DNA from: Autumnicola lenta
GTDB lineage: Bacteria > Bacteroidota > Bacteroidia > Flavobacteriales > Flavobacteriaceae
Assembly: GCF_031846515.1 (NCBI RefSeq)
Contig: NZ_JAVRHO010000007.1
Span: forward strand, 62,001 to 126,000
DNA: 64,000 nucleotides
Direction: 5' to 3'
A model generated the notes under the pieces. It saw only the letters and a program-made list of their open reading frames with translations, was not told the DNA's origin and did no database searches. Below, piece after piece: positions 1 to 9,287 of this stretch. Made by a program: the position numbers and the translations under genes. Numbering within the stretch: the stretch's first letter is position 1; every line of letters starts with the position of its first letter.

Positions 1-1512
1 AAAAGAAGTTTTGTCATTTATAATAAAGTCCATAGCTCCATAAGCGGCATATATACTTTCATCCAGTTCACTAAAATTTGTAAGGCCCGGGTCCGGAATC
101 CATACGCTGCTGCTAAGAGTTTCCACCTTCACATCATTTTCGAAATGGGTCTTTATACCCTTAATACCGGTTTCAATTTTTATTGCATTCCACATAAAGG
201 AGTGGTCTAGTTTTGCTACGCGGATTTTTATAGGTGTAAATTTATCACTGCGGGTAAACTGAGTGTTGGAGAAATTCCTGTCCCCGTCAAAAAAAATGTT
301 TTCATAACTGGTAGGATTATTATCCCGGTAGTACAAATAATCCAGGTCCAGGCTTAGAAAATGGTCTTCTGTAAAATTGTGTTTAATATTATAATTTACC
401 CCAAAATGTTTCCAGTGGTTCACCTCCTCATTCAGTAGATCAACATAAAAAGAAGGATTTTTGTTCACGGTGGTGAGGCTGCTGTTCAATGCATCCATGC
501 TCCACCGGTTGTCATAACCGTTTAGGGTAAATCCTGTCATAGTCTTTGAGGTGACCTGGTAATCCATTCCCAATCTTAAGTTGTGATTTCTTTGTAAAGG
601 ATCTCTTTCCGAAAAAGTTTCGGTTGTAATCATATCACCATTTTGGATATATTCTCTGTAAAACTCCATGGATTGATTGGTGCCGTCAAGGGAAAACGAA
701 TAGTTTCCAAAAAGATATATTTTCTCTGTACGATAATTAAGATTAATATTATTAGAGGTAATGTAGTCATTGCTATATCCTGCCGATAATGAAAAGGAAC
801 CGTTAAAGCCTAGATCAGTTCGTTTTTTAAGCACAATATTTATAAACCCCGCATTTCCTTCTGCATCAAAATTTGCCGGAGGTGTGGTGATTAATTCTAT
901 AGATGAAATATTTTCTGCCCGCATTCCTTCAAGCATTTGAATTAAGGCAGATACAGGAACATAATTGTTTTTTCCATTGATCATGACTACCACTCCTTCC
1001 TTACCTAAAATGGAAATGAGTTTACTCTGCCGGTTCACCAGCACCCCGGGAGAGCGTTCCAGAATTTCCAGGGCAGATCCTCCGGCAGAAACAATGCTGC
1101 TTTCCACGTTTATAACCAAGCGGTCAATTTTTTGCTGATACAATGGTTTGGCAACAGAAATATTTACCTCCTCAAGATTTTCTCCTTCAGAAAGAATTAA
1201 GGGATTTGCTGAATAATCTGAAATAAGATCAAAAGGCGGGGAATATATTGAACTATAACCTATCATAGTTCCCATGATTAAATATTTGCCCGGTACTATG
1301 CTTTTTAAAGTATAATAACCATCATCAGATGCAACAGTACCAAGAACAAGCGTGGAGTCCGCCGGGTTTAATAAAAGTACATTAGCGAAAGGTATCGAAA
1401 CTCCCCTAGAATCATTCACTAAGCCTGTTACTTTAAATTTTGACTGAGCAGAAATTTGTAAATATCCACAGAAAAAGGCAATAATAAAAATTTTTAAAAC
1501 ACTCATAATCAT
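1..1512 (-). CDS. Outer-membrane beta-barrel family protein (TonB-receptor-like), C-terminus outside window
   Basis: I translated this by hand; the reading frame runs off the left edge, so only about 504 N-terminal residues are visible. It begins MIMSVLKIFIIAFFCGYLQ, a signal peptide ending near SAQS (a second ATG lies two codons in). A carboxypeptidase-regulatory-like Ig domain follows (about residues 24-105: VTGLVNDSRGV, FANVLLL, DDGYYTLKSIVPGKY). Next is a TonB plug-like segment (about 120-235: LEILERSPGV, GKEGVVVMINGK, SIELITTPPANFDAEGNAGF, IVLKKR), then amphipathic strands of a barrel. This is the architecture of the OMP_b-brl_3 type common in Bacteroidota, which lacks a classical TonB box. 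Its substrate cannot be told. It probably sits in the outer membrane. Confidence 0.85.
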   Translation of the reverse strand, partial: MIMSVLKIFIIAFFCGYLQISAQSKFKVTGLVNDSRGVSIPFANVLLLNPADSTLVLGTVASDDGYYTLKSIVPGKYLIMGTMIGYSSIYSPPFDLISDYSANPLILSEGENLEEVNISVAKPLYQQKIDRLVINVESSIVSAGGSALEILERSPGVLVNRQSKLISILGKEGVVVMINGKNNYVPVSALIQMLEGMRAENISSIELITTPPANFDAEGNAGFINIVLKKRTDLGFNGSFSLSAGYSNDYITSNNINLNYRTEKIYLFGNYSFSLDGTNQSMEFYREYIQNGDMITTETFSERDPLQRNHNLRLGMDYQVTSKTMTGFTLNGYDNRWSMDALNSSLTTVNKNPSFYVDLLNEEVNHWKHFGVNYNIKHNFTEDHFLSLDLDYLYYRDNNPTSYENIFFDGDRNFSNTQFTRSDKFTPIKIRVAKLDHSFMWNAIKIETGIKGIKTHFENDVKVETLSSSVWIPDPGLTNFSELDESIYAAYGAMDFIINDKTSF

Positions 1513-1917
1513 ATTTATAAATGAATAAATTTTAATTTTTTAATTGCTTCTGGAAAAAATTGAAATACTTAGCAGCACTTTTAAATAAGCGATTATTAGA
1601 GGAAAAGCCAAGCGATCAGGGACGATCCCCCTGATTTGTTGTCCGAAGGTGACGGTTTATTGTCCGAAGGAAAATTTAGAAGTTGTTGTAGGTAAGATGG
1701 GACCGAGAAAACTCGCTGAAGTTATACCTGCTTATAAAGTTTGGAATTCAACTTAAGCAGGTTTAATTCATTATACCACTTTTGCAGGTTTTAAAATTAG
1801 GCCAGGTTCTGCCACTAATTTTTCAAATTTTCCGGGTTAAAACTGTTGCATCTTTTCCAGATTCAGCTCCAACTTTTTCGTATAACTTTCAATTTAGACT
1901 TTTTTAAATCTACCGGA
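1513..1917. promoter_or_regulatory. Intergenic region with 21-bp-spaced direct repeat upstream of the barrel gene
   Basis: No gene is seen in this 405-bp gap. It contains two exact copies of TTGTCCGAAGG at 1639-1649 and 1660-1670, start-to-start distance 21 bp, about 130 bp upstream of the barrel protein start. Direct repeats two helical turns apart are the usual form of LytTR-type binding sites, and a LytTR regulator is encoded at 12106-12867. The link to that regulator is inference only. Confidence 0.4.
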
Positions 1918-3312
1918 TTATCCTTTGGGTTTTATATTCTGGTTGATATGAAAAAAGTTTTGCGGGTCGTATTTTGATTTTACCTGTTGCAGGCGCTTGT
2001 AATTCCCACCATATGAAGCTTCGATACGTTCCTGTCCCTCTTCCATCATAAAATTTATATAAGATCCTTTAAGAGTATGAGGATGCACAGTTTCCCAGTA
2101 GTTTTTGGCCCATGTTTTTATAACATCAACATTTGCAGGATCCGGATCCACCCCTGCAATTACCATTGACCAGCGAGCATCACGTTTGCTCCATGCAGTT
2201 TCGCTTTTCCCTACCTCGTGAGCGGCACCATTTACTGGATACAGGTGCATAGTAGAAAAGGTTGTAGGTACCGTTCCAAAACGCTTGTGTTCTTCTACAG
2301 CAGCATCGCTTATCTCCTTTACAAAATCACCTTTCCAGTACCAATGGTAACCCGGAGGATATAAGCCGTCGAATAATGTTTGCAACACAGGATAAGGCAT
2401 ATCACCGGTATGTTCGAATAGCGGCTTAGCTACATTGCGGGCCTCCTGAATTATACTTTCAAATTGATCTTCGGGACCTGTATAGCACCATACCAGGCCA
2501 CAAACCTTTCTTCCATGAATCTCCTTTGGAAATGGATCTCCTGCGGGTACTTCTGCTACAAGATAAAAAGCATAAACATCATTGGACATTTTTGGGAGCC
2601 AGTCGCGATACCACTTTAAGGTATTTTCCAGCTCCTCAATTGGCCAGAACATTGGTCCTGCAATTACATTTTTAACAGGATTAAGCCGGAACTCAAAAGC
2701 GGTGATTACCCCAAAATTACCACCGCCTCCGCGTAGTGCCCAAAACAGATCGGGATTTTCATTTTTATTGGTATGCACAAATTTTCCATCTGCAAGTACT
2801 ACATCTGCACTAAGTAAATTATCAATGGTCAATCCGTATTTTCTGGTCAGGTATCCGTGTCCACCTCCCAAAGTAAGACCACCAACCCCGGTAGTGGAAA
2901 TAATTCCGCTAACGGTTGCAAGACCATATTTGTGTGTTGCGATATCTACATCTCCCCAGGTGCATCCCGGTTCAACCTTCACAGTTCTGTTTTCGGGATC
3001 CACGTGAACGCCTTTCATAAGTGACAGGTCGATTACCAGCCCGTCATCTACAAGTGCAAGTCCGGGGCCATTATGCCCCCCACCTCTAATTGCAACTTCA
3101 ATGCCCTCTTTCCGTGCAAAATTTACAGTAGTAATAACATCTTCAACACCTTTGCATTTTACAATAATAGCCGGCAGTTTATCAATCATCGCATTGTAAA
3201 TTTTTCTTGCCTCATTATAATTTTCATCTGCAGGAAGAATAATTTCACCCCTTATCTGAGATTTTAAATCCTGCATTACATTTGCTTCTGAATCGTTAGT
3301 TAGATTGAACAT
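1918..3312 (-). CDS. BBE-like FAD-dependent oxidase (FAD_binding_4 plus C-terminal BBE domain)
   Basis: Flavoprotein oxidase of the berberine-bridge-enzyme/vanillyl-alcohol-oxidase superfamily, 464 residues, a normal bacterial length, with no signal peptide, so probably cytoplasmic. The FAD-binding PP-loop domain covers about 45-215: RGGGH at 76-80 places His80 at the 8-alpha-histidyl flavin attachment position, and GVGGLTLGGGHG lies at 142-153. The cysteine that gives bicovalent flavin in GOOX and BBE proteins is absent at the GIISTTGVGG loop, so one covalent bond is expected. The C-terminal BBE signature is clear (YGGNYKRLQQVKSKYDP, FFHINQNI). The substrate is unknown; family members oxidise sugars or aromatic alcohols. 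It stands alone, running divergently from nothing obvious and downstream of the AraC-type regulator on the same strand. Confidence 0.88.
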   Translation of the reverse strand: MFNLTNDSEANVMQDLKSQIRGEIILPADENYNEARKIYNAMIDKLPAIIVKCKGVEDVITTVNFARKEGIEVAIRGGGHNGPGLALVDDGLVIDLSLMKGVHVDPENRTVKVEPGCTWGDVDIATHKYGLATVSGIISTTGVGGLTLGGGHGYLTRKYGLTIDNLLSADVVLADGKFVHTNKNENPDLFWALRGGGGNFGVITAFEFRLNPVKNVIAGPMFWPIEELENTLKWYRDWLPKMSNDVYAFYLVAEVPAGDPFPKEIHGRKVCGLVWCYTGPEDQFESIIQEARNVAKPLFEHTGDMPYPVLQTLFDGLYPPGYHWYWKGDFVKEISDAAVEEHKRFGTVPTTFSTMHLYPVNGAAHEVGKSETAWSKRDARWSMVIAGVDPDPANVDVIKTWAKNYWETVHPHTLKGSYINFMMEEGQERIEASYGGNYKRLQQVKSKYDPQNFFHINQNIKPKG

Positions 3313-3475
3313 AATTTTGAGTTTTAATTTGTGATTAAACTAATGCAAAGAACCAGGTGCATAAAGCTTAGATCCTTTTGATCCAAGATACCACCTGTTA
3401 AATCTGAAGGCTGTAACATTTAGATATAATGCAGGTAATTTTGGATCAAATTACCGGGTTTCGATCCAGATGGGG

Positions 3476-4585
3476 TTAGTTAATTCTGGAATCCAGGTAA
3501 GCAGAGGGAGAATTTCCATATTTTTTGCGAAAGCATTTGGAAAAATAGGATGGACTGGAAAAACCTGTATCAAAAGCAATTTCTGAAATATTTCCGGAGG
3601 TTTTATTTAATAATCCTAAAGCTTTTGATAACCTGTATTCTTTGATAAATGTATTGGGAGAATTACCTGAAAGTGATTTTATTTTATGATATAATTTGGA
3701 TTTACTGCACCCAAGGGGTTTACTGAAATCTGTTACTTTTAAATTCACATCTGTCCAGCTGGAATCAACGTAATCCATTAAATGATTTAAAAAAAATTCA
3801 TCATCCATTGTCAGGGTGCATAGATTCTCAATTTTTATAATTGTATTGGAATTTTCACTTTTATAAATATCATTAACTTCAGATGAAAGGATGATCTCTC
3901 CCTTAACAAACTCACACATACGTTTTGCTAAAATTATAGAATCTTCAAAAATTGAATTTTTTTCCGTTACCGGAACACCTGCACTTATTCCGATTTTTAA
4001 ATAAATGCTTTTTTCCTTACCGGCTTCCAAAGACTTTTTAAATTTTGATCTGATATCAAAAGCTGCATGCACAGCATTTGAAACGGATTTAAAAGAAACT
4101 AAAAAACATTCTTCAGTTTGATTTACCAGTTTTCCTTTGTATTTGATTAGTCCGCATAGGAGGTTTTTATCCAGATTAGAAAGTAAAGATTTAAACTGAG
4201 ATGAATTCTGAAGATGCAATGATAAACCCTTCAAGCCCACTACCATTATTGTTCTGAAAGCGGGATCATTAATAATGTTTAATGCTGTGTTCTTTGAATT
4301 TTCCGGATCTTCAATTCTGCTTAAAAAAGATTCGACAATGCTGGGCTCCACTTCTATAATTTGATGCGGTACCTGGCCATGAGCCTTTTCATGCATTTCC
4401 TTTATTGCCTCCTTATTTGGCGCCTCATATAAACAAAAAGCTGTTTTTCTGTTATCATCATACCAATAGGTCAACCCGGTACATTTGAACTTATGCTGTA
4501 TTTTCAAATCCTTTTGATGCAGGTCTGCAACAACTTCAGCTGTAACATCTTTGGATACATCGTGACGGTCCATGTAAATAGGCAT
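3476..4585 (-). CDS. Three-domain regulator: DUF4242, degenerate class III cyclase domain, AraC HTH
   Basis: A 369-residue cytoplasmic fusion. Residues 1-90 match the small ferredoxin-like DUF4242 family (MPIYMDRHDV, FKCTGLTYWYDD, AFCLYEAPNKEAI, GQVPHQIIEV), which includes the nickel-binding protein SCO4226. Residues 110-240 look like an adenylate/guanylate cyclase homology domain (TIMVVGLKGLS, SVSNAVHAAFDIRS, KIGISAGVPV, EIILSSEV). The metal-binding Asp expected in the first beta strand is Gly117, and the second acidic site is also not recognisable, so it is probably a ligand- or protein-binding pseudo-enzyme. Residues 280-369 form an AraC-type double HTH (IAFDTGFSSPSYFSKCFRKKYGN). It lies upstream of the FAD oxidase on the same strand and may control it; this is inference. 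Confidence 0.85.
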   Translation of the reverse strand: MPIYMDRHDVSKDVTAEVVADLHQKDLKIQHKFKCTGLTYWYDDNRKTAFCLYEAPNKEAIKEMHEKAHGQVPHQIIEVEPSIVESFLSRIEDPENSKNTALNIINDPAFRTIMVVGLKGLSLHLQNSSQFKSLLSNLDKNLLCGLIKYKGKLVNQTEECFLVSFKSVSNAVHAAFDIRSKFKKSLEAGKEKSIYLKIGISAGVPVTEKNSIFEDSIILAKRMCEFVKGEIILSSEVNDIYKSENSNTIIKIENLCTLTMDDEFFLNHLMDYVDSSWTDVNLKVTDFSKPLGCSKSKLYHKIKSLSGNSPNTFIKEYRLSKALGLLNKTSGNISEIAFDTGFSSPSYFSKCFRKKYGNSPSAYLDSRIN

Positions 4586-5133
4586 GATTTAATATTTTAG
4601 CTTAATTATTCAGCTTGAAAGTAAACGGAGTAGTCATTTATCGGACCGTAAACCATTCTGAATTTTGAAATAAAAATTTCAACCCCTACTTTAACCCGTG
4701 CCCGGTATAGCCTTTTTCAGAAATACCTTTATCAGAAACCCAGCGTGCGCTTCTTATTAAATATACCTAATTTTTTGAAACAATTTAATTTTCAGAGCTT
4801 TAAGTTCGCCGTTGTCAATTAAATAAAAATCGGTGTACATAAAGAGTTCTTTTAAAGTTATATTTAAAAACTAAAAGATTTTCACTCTTAAGAGGCGAAT
4901 GTAATTATTCAACATTATTTGAAACGTGGCATCATCCCCGTAAATTGAAGAAAATTGGTGTACAGGAACGGAGTGAGAAATGCTGACTATCTGGTAGCAA
5001 TTGACCGTGTAAAAGCTTTTAGAATAGACTTGTGCTGTATTTACTTTAGGGTATTTTAAAGCAATAAGCTAATAAGAGGCTTAAAAACAGTAATTTAATG
5101 TTATATTTATTAGGACCTTCAATACTATGATCC
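4586..5133. other. Intergenic region between the AraC fusion and the histidine kinase
   Basis: A 548-bp AT-rich gap between divergent genes. Apart from a short decayed NTF2-like fragment on the minus strand (listed separately), I see no gene, no RNA fold and no clear repeat. Confidence 0.5.
4757..4880 (-). pseudogene. Possible C-terminal remnant of an NTF2/SnoaL-like gene
   Basis: An open stretch on the minus strand, from a stop near 4880 to a TAA at 4757, reads TLKELFMYTDFYLIDNGELK and then ALKIKLFQKIRYI. The pattern (aromatic strand, then Y-x-I-xx-GKI/L-K) is typical of the last strands of SnoaL-like proteins, several of which lie nearby. There is no start codon and the N-terminal part is missing. 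It could be chance; confidence is low. Confidence 0.22.
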
Positions 5134-7095
5134 TTGATTTTAAAGAAGCAAATCATTTTAGCATTTTTCTCATTATTGCTAGCCAGTCCTTTAACCTATG
5201 GACAAATTTTTGATTTTAGTAAACCTGATCCGTATAAAAAAGTATTTGTAAAAACTGATAATTTTGGAGTTTCTTATTTACAAGAGCTGGAAAATGCTCT
5301 GGCGAAAATAGACAGGGATAGTCTAAAATTTGAAGTCTTAAATGATCTTGCCTATTACTGGCATACCAGAAATTTGGGTACTGCACTGGAATTTACAAAA
5401 AAAGGATTAGAACTTACTTCAGAAAAAAACAACAGCCTTTGGCATGGAAGATTCCAAATTACTGAAGGTTCTATATTATTAAGACAGGAAAAATTAGATT
5501 TAGCAGAAGCAGTTCTCAAAGAGGCCAAAACAAAAGTAAAGGAAAGCGATCTGGCTTTCTTGAACACTCAATTGGGCTATGTATATGAACGAAGGGGACA
5601 GTTAGGCAAAGCTGCAGACTACGCCCTGGAGTCCTTGAGTTTAGGAGAAAAGTTGAATGACAAAAAAGCAATCGGCCTTGCATATAGTGATCTCAGTAAC
5701 TTGCTTTGGAAACAAGGTAAATTTGAGGAAGGTCTTGATTATGGATTAAAGTCACTTTCTTTTTTTGAAGAAGGAAATACAATTGATCTTGATTACGATT
5801 TTACGCTTTATGTAGTTGGAAATAATTACCTAAGCCTTCAGCAGTACGATAAGGCTATGGAATATTATGAACATTCCATAGAAATTGGGGAACGTTATGG
5901 CTTTTATAATAATTTGAGTGATGTCTATATTTCACTTGTAGATCTTAATGTCTATCTAAATCACTTTAGTGAAGCTGAAGCAGCCGGAAAAAATGCGATA
6001 AAATATGCATATCTTTTAGATAATGCTTTTATGCTTATGCGTTCTTATCTTGCTGTTGGAGAGTTGCAAAACCAGAATGAAAATTATCCTGCTGCAATAG
6101 AAAATATTCAAAAGTCTATTGAGGTTGCCACCCCAAATTTCGGAGATGGCTTTTTCTTGAGTAAAGCTTATAAGAGCTTGGGACAAGCTTATGCAGAGAA
6201 TGAACAATTTGAAGATGCTTTTCATTCGATTAATAAGTATGATTCACTGAATAGCATCGTTTTTACTGCGGAAGCAGATCAACGTATTTCTCAACTCCAA
6301 ACAGAATTTAATGTTACCCAAAAGGAGAATACTATTCAACTGCAGAAAACTGAGCTGCTGCAGCAGCAAACAAATCAAAATTTAATAAGTCTAATCGCAG
6401 GTTTGTTATTCCTCATGTTATTGGTACTTTTCATAAGTTTCAGCAATAATCGTAAGAAGAATAAACTATTGAAAATAAAGAATAAAGAAAAGGAGTTTTT
6501 ATTAAAAGAGATACATCACAGGGTAAAAAATAACCTTGAAGTAGTCTCCAGCCTATTAGCATTGCAGACGGCTCAAATAAAAGATCCTAATATTATAAGT
6601 GCGATGAAGGAGAGTCAAAACAGGGTATATTCTATGAGTATTATTCATCAGCGATTATACCAGAACGAATATCTGTCTTCTATTGAAATGAAAGATTATT
6701 TTATAAATCTGGGTAGTCATATTCTTGATTCTTTTGGAGAAGAAGAGCGTATTAAGATCCACTACGAAATGCCAGAATTACACCTTGATGTTGATACCGC
6801 TGTCCCTTTGGGATTAATAGTGAATGAATTATTAACGAATAGTCTTAAATATGCATTTCCGAATAAAAAAGCGGGAGAAATAACAATCGATTTAGATAAA
6901 ATATCGGATCACGAAATTCAATTATTAGTAATGGACAATGGAATAGGACAAACCGAAGGAGAACCTGCAAAAGGAACGGGTTTCGGAAAAAATCTTATTG
7001 ACCTACTTACGCGACAATTAGATGGAACTATGAAGGTGATTTATACTCCTGGTACTCAATATTTTTTTAATTTTAAAGTAGATGGATCTTCCTGA
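5134..7095 (+). CDS. Membrane sensor histidine kinase with TPR sensor region (HisKA_2 type)
   Basis: Two-component sensor, 653 residues. The start is TTG at 5134: the codon two upstream is a stop, and the signal sequence MILKKQIILAFFSLLLASPL needs this start. Residues 60-370 are TPR-like helical repeats (for example EEGLDYGLKSLSF, DKAMEYYEHSIEI), expected outside the cytoplasmic membrane. A coiled coil follows at about 380-415 (including LLQQQ) and one membrane helix at 417-436. HisKA_2 starts at 455 with EIHHRVKNNLEV (H461/H462 doublet; the His before Arg is the likely acceptor). The HATPase domain has NELLTNSLKYAF at 564-575 (N box), DNGIG at 601-605 and GTGFGKNL at 614-621. The probable partner is the LytTR regulator at 12106-12867, across the intervening operon. 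Confidence 0.92.
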   Translation: MILKKQIILAFFSLLLASPLTYGQIFDFSKPDPYKKVFVKTDNFGVSYLQELENALAKIDRDSLKFEVLNDLAYYWHTRNLGTALEFTKKGLELTSEKNNSLWHGRFQITEGSILLRQEKLDLAEAVLKEAKTKVKESDLAFLNTQLGYVYERRGQLGKAADYALESLSLGEKLNDKKAIGLAYSDLSNLLWKQGKFEEGLDYGLKSLSFFEEGNTIDLDYDFTLYVVGNNYLSLQQYDKAMEYYEHSIEIGERYGFYNNLSDVYISLVDLNVYLNHFSEAEAAGKNAIKYAYLLDNAFMLMRSYLAVGELQNQNENYPAAIENIQKSIEVATPNFGDGFFLSKAYKSLGQAYAENEQFEDAFHSINKYDSLNSIVFTAEADQRISQLQTEFNVTQKENTIQLQKTELLQQQTNQNLISLIAGLLFLMLLVLFISFSNNRKKNKLLKIKNKEKEFLLKEIHHRVKNNLEVVSSLLALQTAQIKDPNIISAMKESQNRVYSMSIIHQRLYQNEYLSSIEMKDYFINLGSHILDSFGEEERIKIHYEMPELHLDVDTAVPLGLIVNELLTNSLKYAFPNKKAGEITIDLDKISDHEIQLLVMDNGIGQTEGEPAKGTGFGKNLIDLLTRQLDGTMKVIYTPGTQYFFNFKVDGSS

Positions 7096-7146
7096 TTTTA
7101 TACCCGATAATTGTGATTTAAACGTTGAGGAGCCTGCAGAATTTTC

Positions 7147-7986
7147 CTATTTGCTCATGGCATCATTTAATTTTTTGGTATCTACATATTGCTGAAAGGC
7201 ACTAACTTTTCCATCTCTTATAGTCCAAAGGTGAGCAACTTGTGCGTTATAAGTTTTCCCCGTTTCTTTAACTTTAGCATCATAGCGTAAGGTGGCCAAA
7301 ACTTGATTGTTGCTCATTTCATGTAGTTCGATGTCATCAAGTTTGAAGTATTCATGTTCTGCTCCAACCCTCTCGAAAACACCTTTTAAAACGGCCTCTG
7401 GACCTATGTATGGGTTACCATCGGCGTAGGCGTTACCTTCTGCTTCGTTCCAGATAATTTCTTCGTCCATTGCTTCCAGAACAGAAGGAATATCACCCTG
7501 TGCAAAGGATTTGTAAAGGCCATCAACAATACTTTTAATGTTGGTAATTTCAGGATATCGATAGCTTTTATAAATTTTCCATTCGCCATCTATATTTTTC
7601 AAAATATTTACAAATGTGCCTCTTTGAACTGCCTCAGGTTCATCAATTTTGGTAAAGACAAAAGAGCCACTCACAAACATATAATCTTCATTCAAGTCTT
7701 GTTCTTCTATAGTTTTTAGAGTGATATCGTACTTCCCGTTATCGAATGTGGCTTGGTATTGTTTTTTGACATTATTAAGTCCCGTTAATAAACTCCCATC
7801 CGAATTCCGAATGGAAACATTATCAGTATATAAAGTGTTTAAATTACCAGGATCGCCTGTATTTATAGTTTGGATATAAAGTTGATGCAATTGGTCAACT
7901 GCTGCACTTTGAGCATTTGTTTGAAAGGAAAATATTGAAACAAATAGCACAATAACGATATTGTAATTAGTTTTTAGACTGTTCAT
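7147..7986 (-). CDS. Exported protein with two NTF2-like domains (DUF4440 and SnoaL-like)
   Basis: A 279-residue protein with a signal peptide (IVIVLFVSIFSFQTNAQS). Residues 28-145 resemble DUF4440 (AVDQLHQLYIQTINTGDPG, FVNILKNIDGEWKIYKSYRY). Residues 148-279 form a second cone-shaped NTF2 fold (DGLYKSFAQGDIPSVLEAMD, WTIRDGKVSAFQQYVDT), as in SnoaL-like and limonene-epoxide-hydrolase-like proteins. Such folds bind small hydrophobic compounds or act as isomerases and cyclases; no catalytic dyad can be assigned with certainty. It is the last gene of a seven-gene minus-strand operon (11987 to 7147), 51 bp after the RidA-like gene. Confidence 0.85.
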   Translation of the reverse strand: MNSLKTNYNIVIVLFVSIFSFQTNAQSAAVDQLHQLYIQTINTGDPGNLNTLYTDNVSIRNSDGSLLTGLNNVKKQYQATFDNGKYDITLKTIEEQDLNEDYMFVSGSFVFTKIDEPEAVQRGTFVNILKNIDGEWKIYKSYRYPEITNIKSIVDGLYKSFAQGDIPSVLEAMDEEIIWNEAEGNAYADGNPYIGPEAVLKGVFERVGAEHEYFKLDDIELHEMSNNQVLATLRYDAKVKETGKTYNAQVAHLWTIRDGKVSAFQQYVDTKKLNDAMSK

Positions 7987-8037
7987 GATTTCTAATTTTT
8001 TTAGTTATTTTTTTGGATCTGCATTGTATTATTTTGA

Positions 8038-8442
8038 CTAATGCGTTTTATGTACTTCCAGTTCTATTTCAATTAAAAATTCTGGAAGCGCCAGTTCTTT
8101 TACGCCAAGCCAGGATCCAGTGGGGAAATGCGTTTTGTAAATTTTAGTTCTATAGCCTGCAAATTCCAGAAATTTGGGCATGTTGGTGGTGAATATATTT
8201 TCTACAACCACATCGTCAAAACTGGAGTTATAGTGTTTCAGCACTTTCTCCAAATCGGAATAGCAGTTTTTCATTTGTTGTTCAAAATCTCCCACAGCGG
8301 TAGGATTGCCTTCAATGTCCATACTCACGGCACCGGAAATTTTTATGCTGTTTCCGATTTTTACAGCATGTGAATAGCCATAAGATTTTTCTACTTCTGG
8401 TCTGAGTAAAAAATACTCAGGCTTTTGGTTTGACTTTTCCAT
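8038..8442 (-). CDS. RidA-family protein lacking the catalytic Arg
   Basis: A 134-residue YjgF/YER057c/UK114 fold protein without a signal peptide. The family frame is visible: SYGYSHAVKIGNSIKISGAV near the N-terminus, the middle YSDLEKVLKHYNSSFDDVV, and the end LPEFLIEIELEVHKTH. In imine deaminases of the RidA type the motif FPARS carries the Arg that binds the substrate carboxylate; here it reads FPTGS, so Arg is replaced by Gly. Deaminase activity on 2-aminoacrylate is therefore unlikely, and the protein may be one of the Rid subfamilies with unknown chemistry. It is the sixth gene of the operon, between an exported protein (33-bp gap) and the double NTF2 protein. Confidence 0.85.
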   Translation of the reverse strand: MEKSNQKPEYFLLRPEVEKSYGYSHAVKIGNSIKISGAVSMDIEGNPTAVGDFEQQMKNCYSDLEKVLKHYNSSFDDVVVENIFTTNMPKFLEFAGYRTKIYKTHFPTGSWLGVKELALPEFLIEIELEVHKTH

Positions 8443-8475
8443 AATTAAAATTCATCGAATAAAAGATATTTCATT

Positions 8476-9258
8476 TTACCGCACCTTTCTTTGAAGCGTA
8501 GCCATGTATCTATATTTTAAATCACGCATTGTCAATGCTTCTTCAATTTTTCCAAGCTGTTCTTCAGATAAAGCTGGTCCCTGATTAGCCCAGGAGCTAA
8601 AAAGTTGTTCGTAATTTTCATACATATCTACGGTGATATGGGTTGCATAAACATCACTTCCCGCAGGCAACATATAACGCAGTAAATCCCAGTTTGCCCT
8701 GAAGCCATCATCCACTTCTTTTTGATGCATGGGCTGGAAAAGTTCTGATTCATTTTGCTCAAAGATGCTGTGATTTTCCTGTGGAACTTTCATTATATTA
8801 ATTGCTGCAACTGTTCCCAGGGGCATATCAAAATCCCCTTCGGTAACCGCTATTTGTTCTAGATATATACGCTTTGCCAGGTCTCTTGATTTTGCGGTAT
8901 TGTAGAATTTTTCATTTAGATCATCTTCTGGCATGTCTGGGTATGCTGCATTAAGGGCGGCTTCAAAATTCCCGGCATTGCTCATCATTTTTAAGGGATC
9001 ATTATAAATACTTACGGTTAGGTATTGATAGCCCTGATCTTCTCCACCAGGCTGTAAACTCCAAAGATCCCAACCCAGAATATCTCCATTTTTAACGCAT
9101 TGTACGTGAATTTCTTCCCAGAATGCTTCGGTTTCCATATAGGCTTGTTCCTGCTCATTATCTACTTTCATAAATTCGAAAATTAAATAAAGTTTGTCTT
9201 GGGCTATACCGGTATTGCTAACTAGCATTAATGCCATAATAATTAGTAACTTTTTCAT
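8476..9258 (-). CDS. Exported protein of unknown function
   Basis: 260 residues. The signal peptide is MKKLLIIMALMLVSNTGIAQ. I do not recognise a named family. The sequence contains two halves that each look like a ferredoxin-like alpha/beta unit, as in dimeric alpha-beta barrel proteins: KLYLIFEFMKVDNEQEQAYM with FWEEIHVQCVKNGDILGWDL, and a second half near SELFQPMHQKEVDDGFRANW. The protein at 11226-11987 in the same operon has a similar size and layout (EDQVKPSMLKEYEAVTKDFI, IEGGTYLTIAPI), so the two may be distant paralogues. Aromatic residues are abundant. Part of the seven-gene operon, 29 bp after the SDR gene. Confidence 0.75.
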   Translation of the reverse strand: MKKLLIIMALMLVSNTGIAQDKLYLIFEFMKVDNEQEQAYMETEAFWEEIHVQCVKNGDILGWDLWSLQPGGEDQGYQYLTVSIYNDPLKMMSNAGNFEAALNAAYPDMPEDDLNEKFYNTAKSRDLAKRIYLEQIAVTEGDFDMPLGTVAAINIMKVPQENHSIFEQNESELFQPMHQKEVDDGFRANWDLLRYMLPAGSDVYATHITVDMYENYEQLFSSWANQGPALSEEQLGKIEEALTMRDLKYRYMATLQRKVR

Positions 9259-9287
9259 GATTAGTATGTTTTAATTTCGGTAATTTC

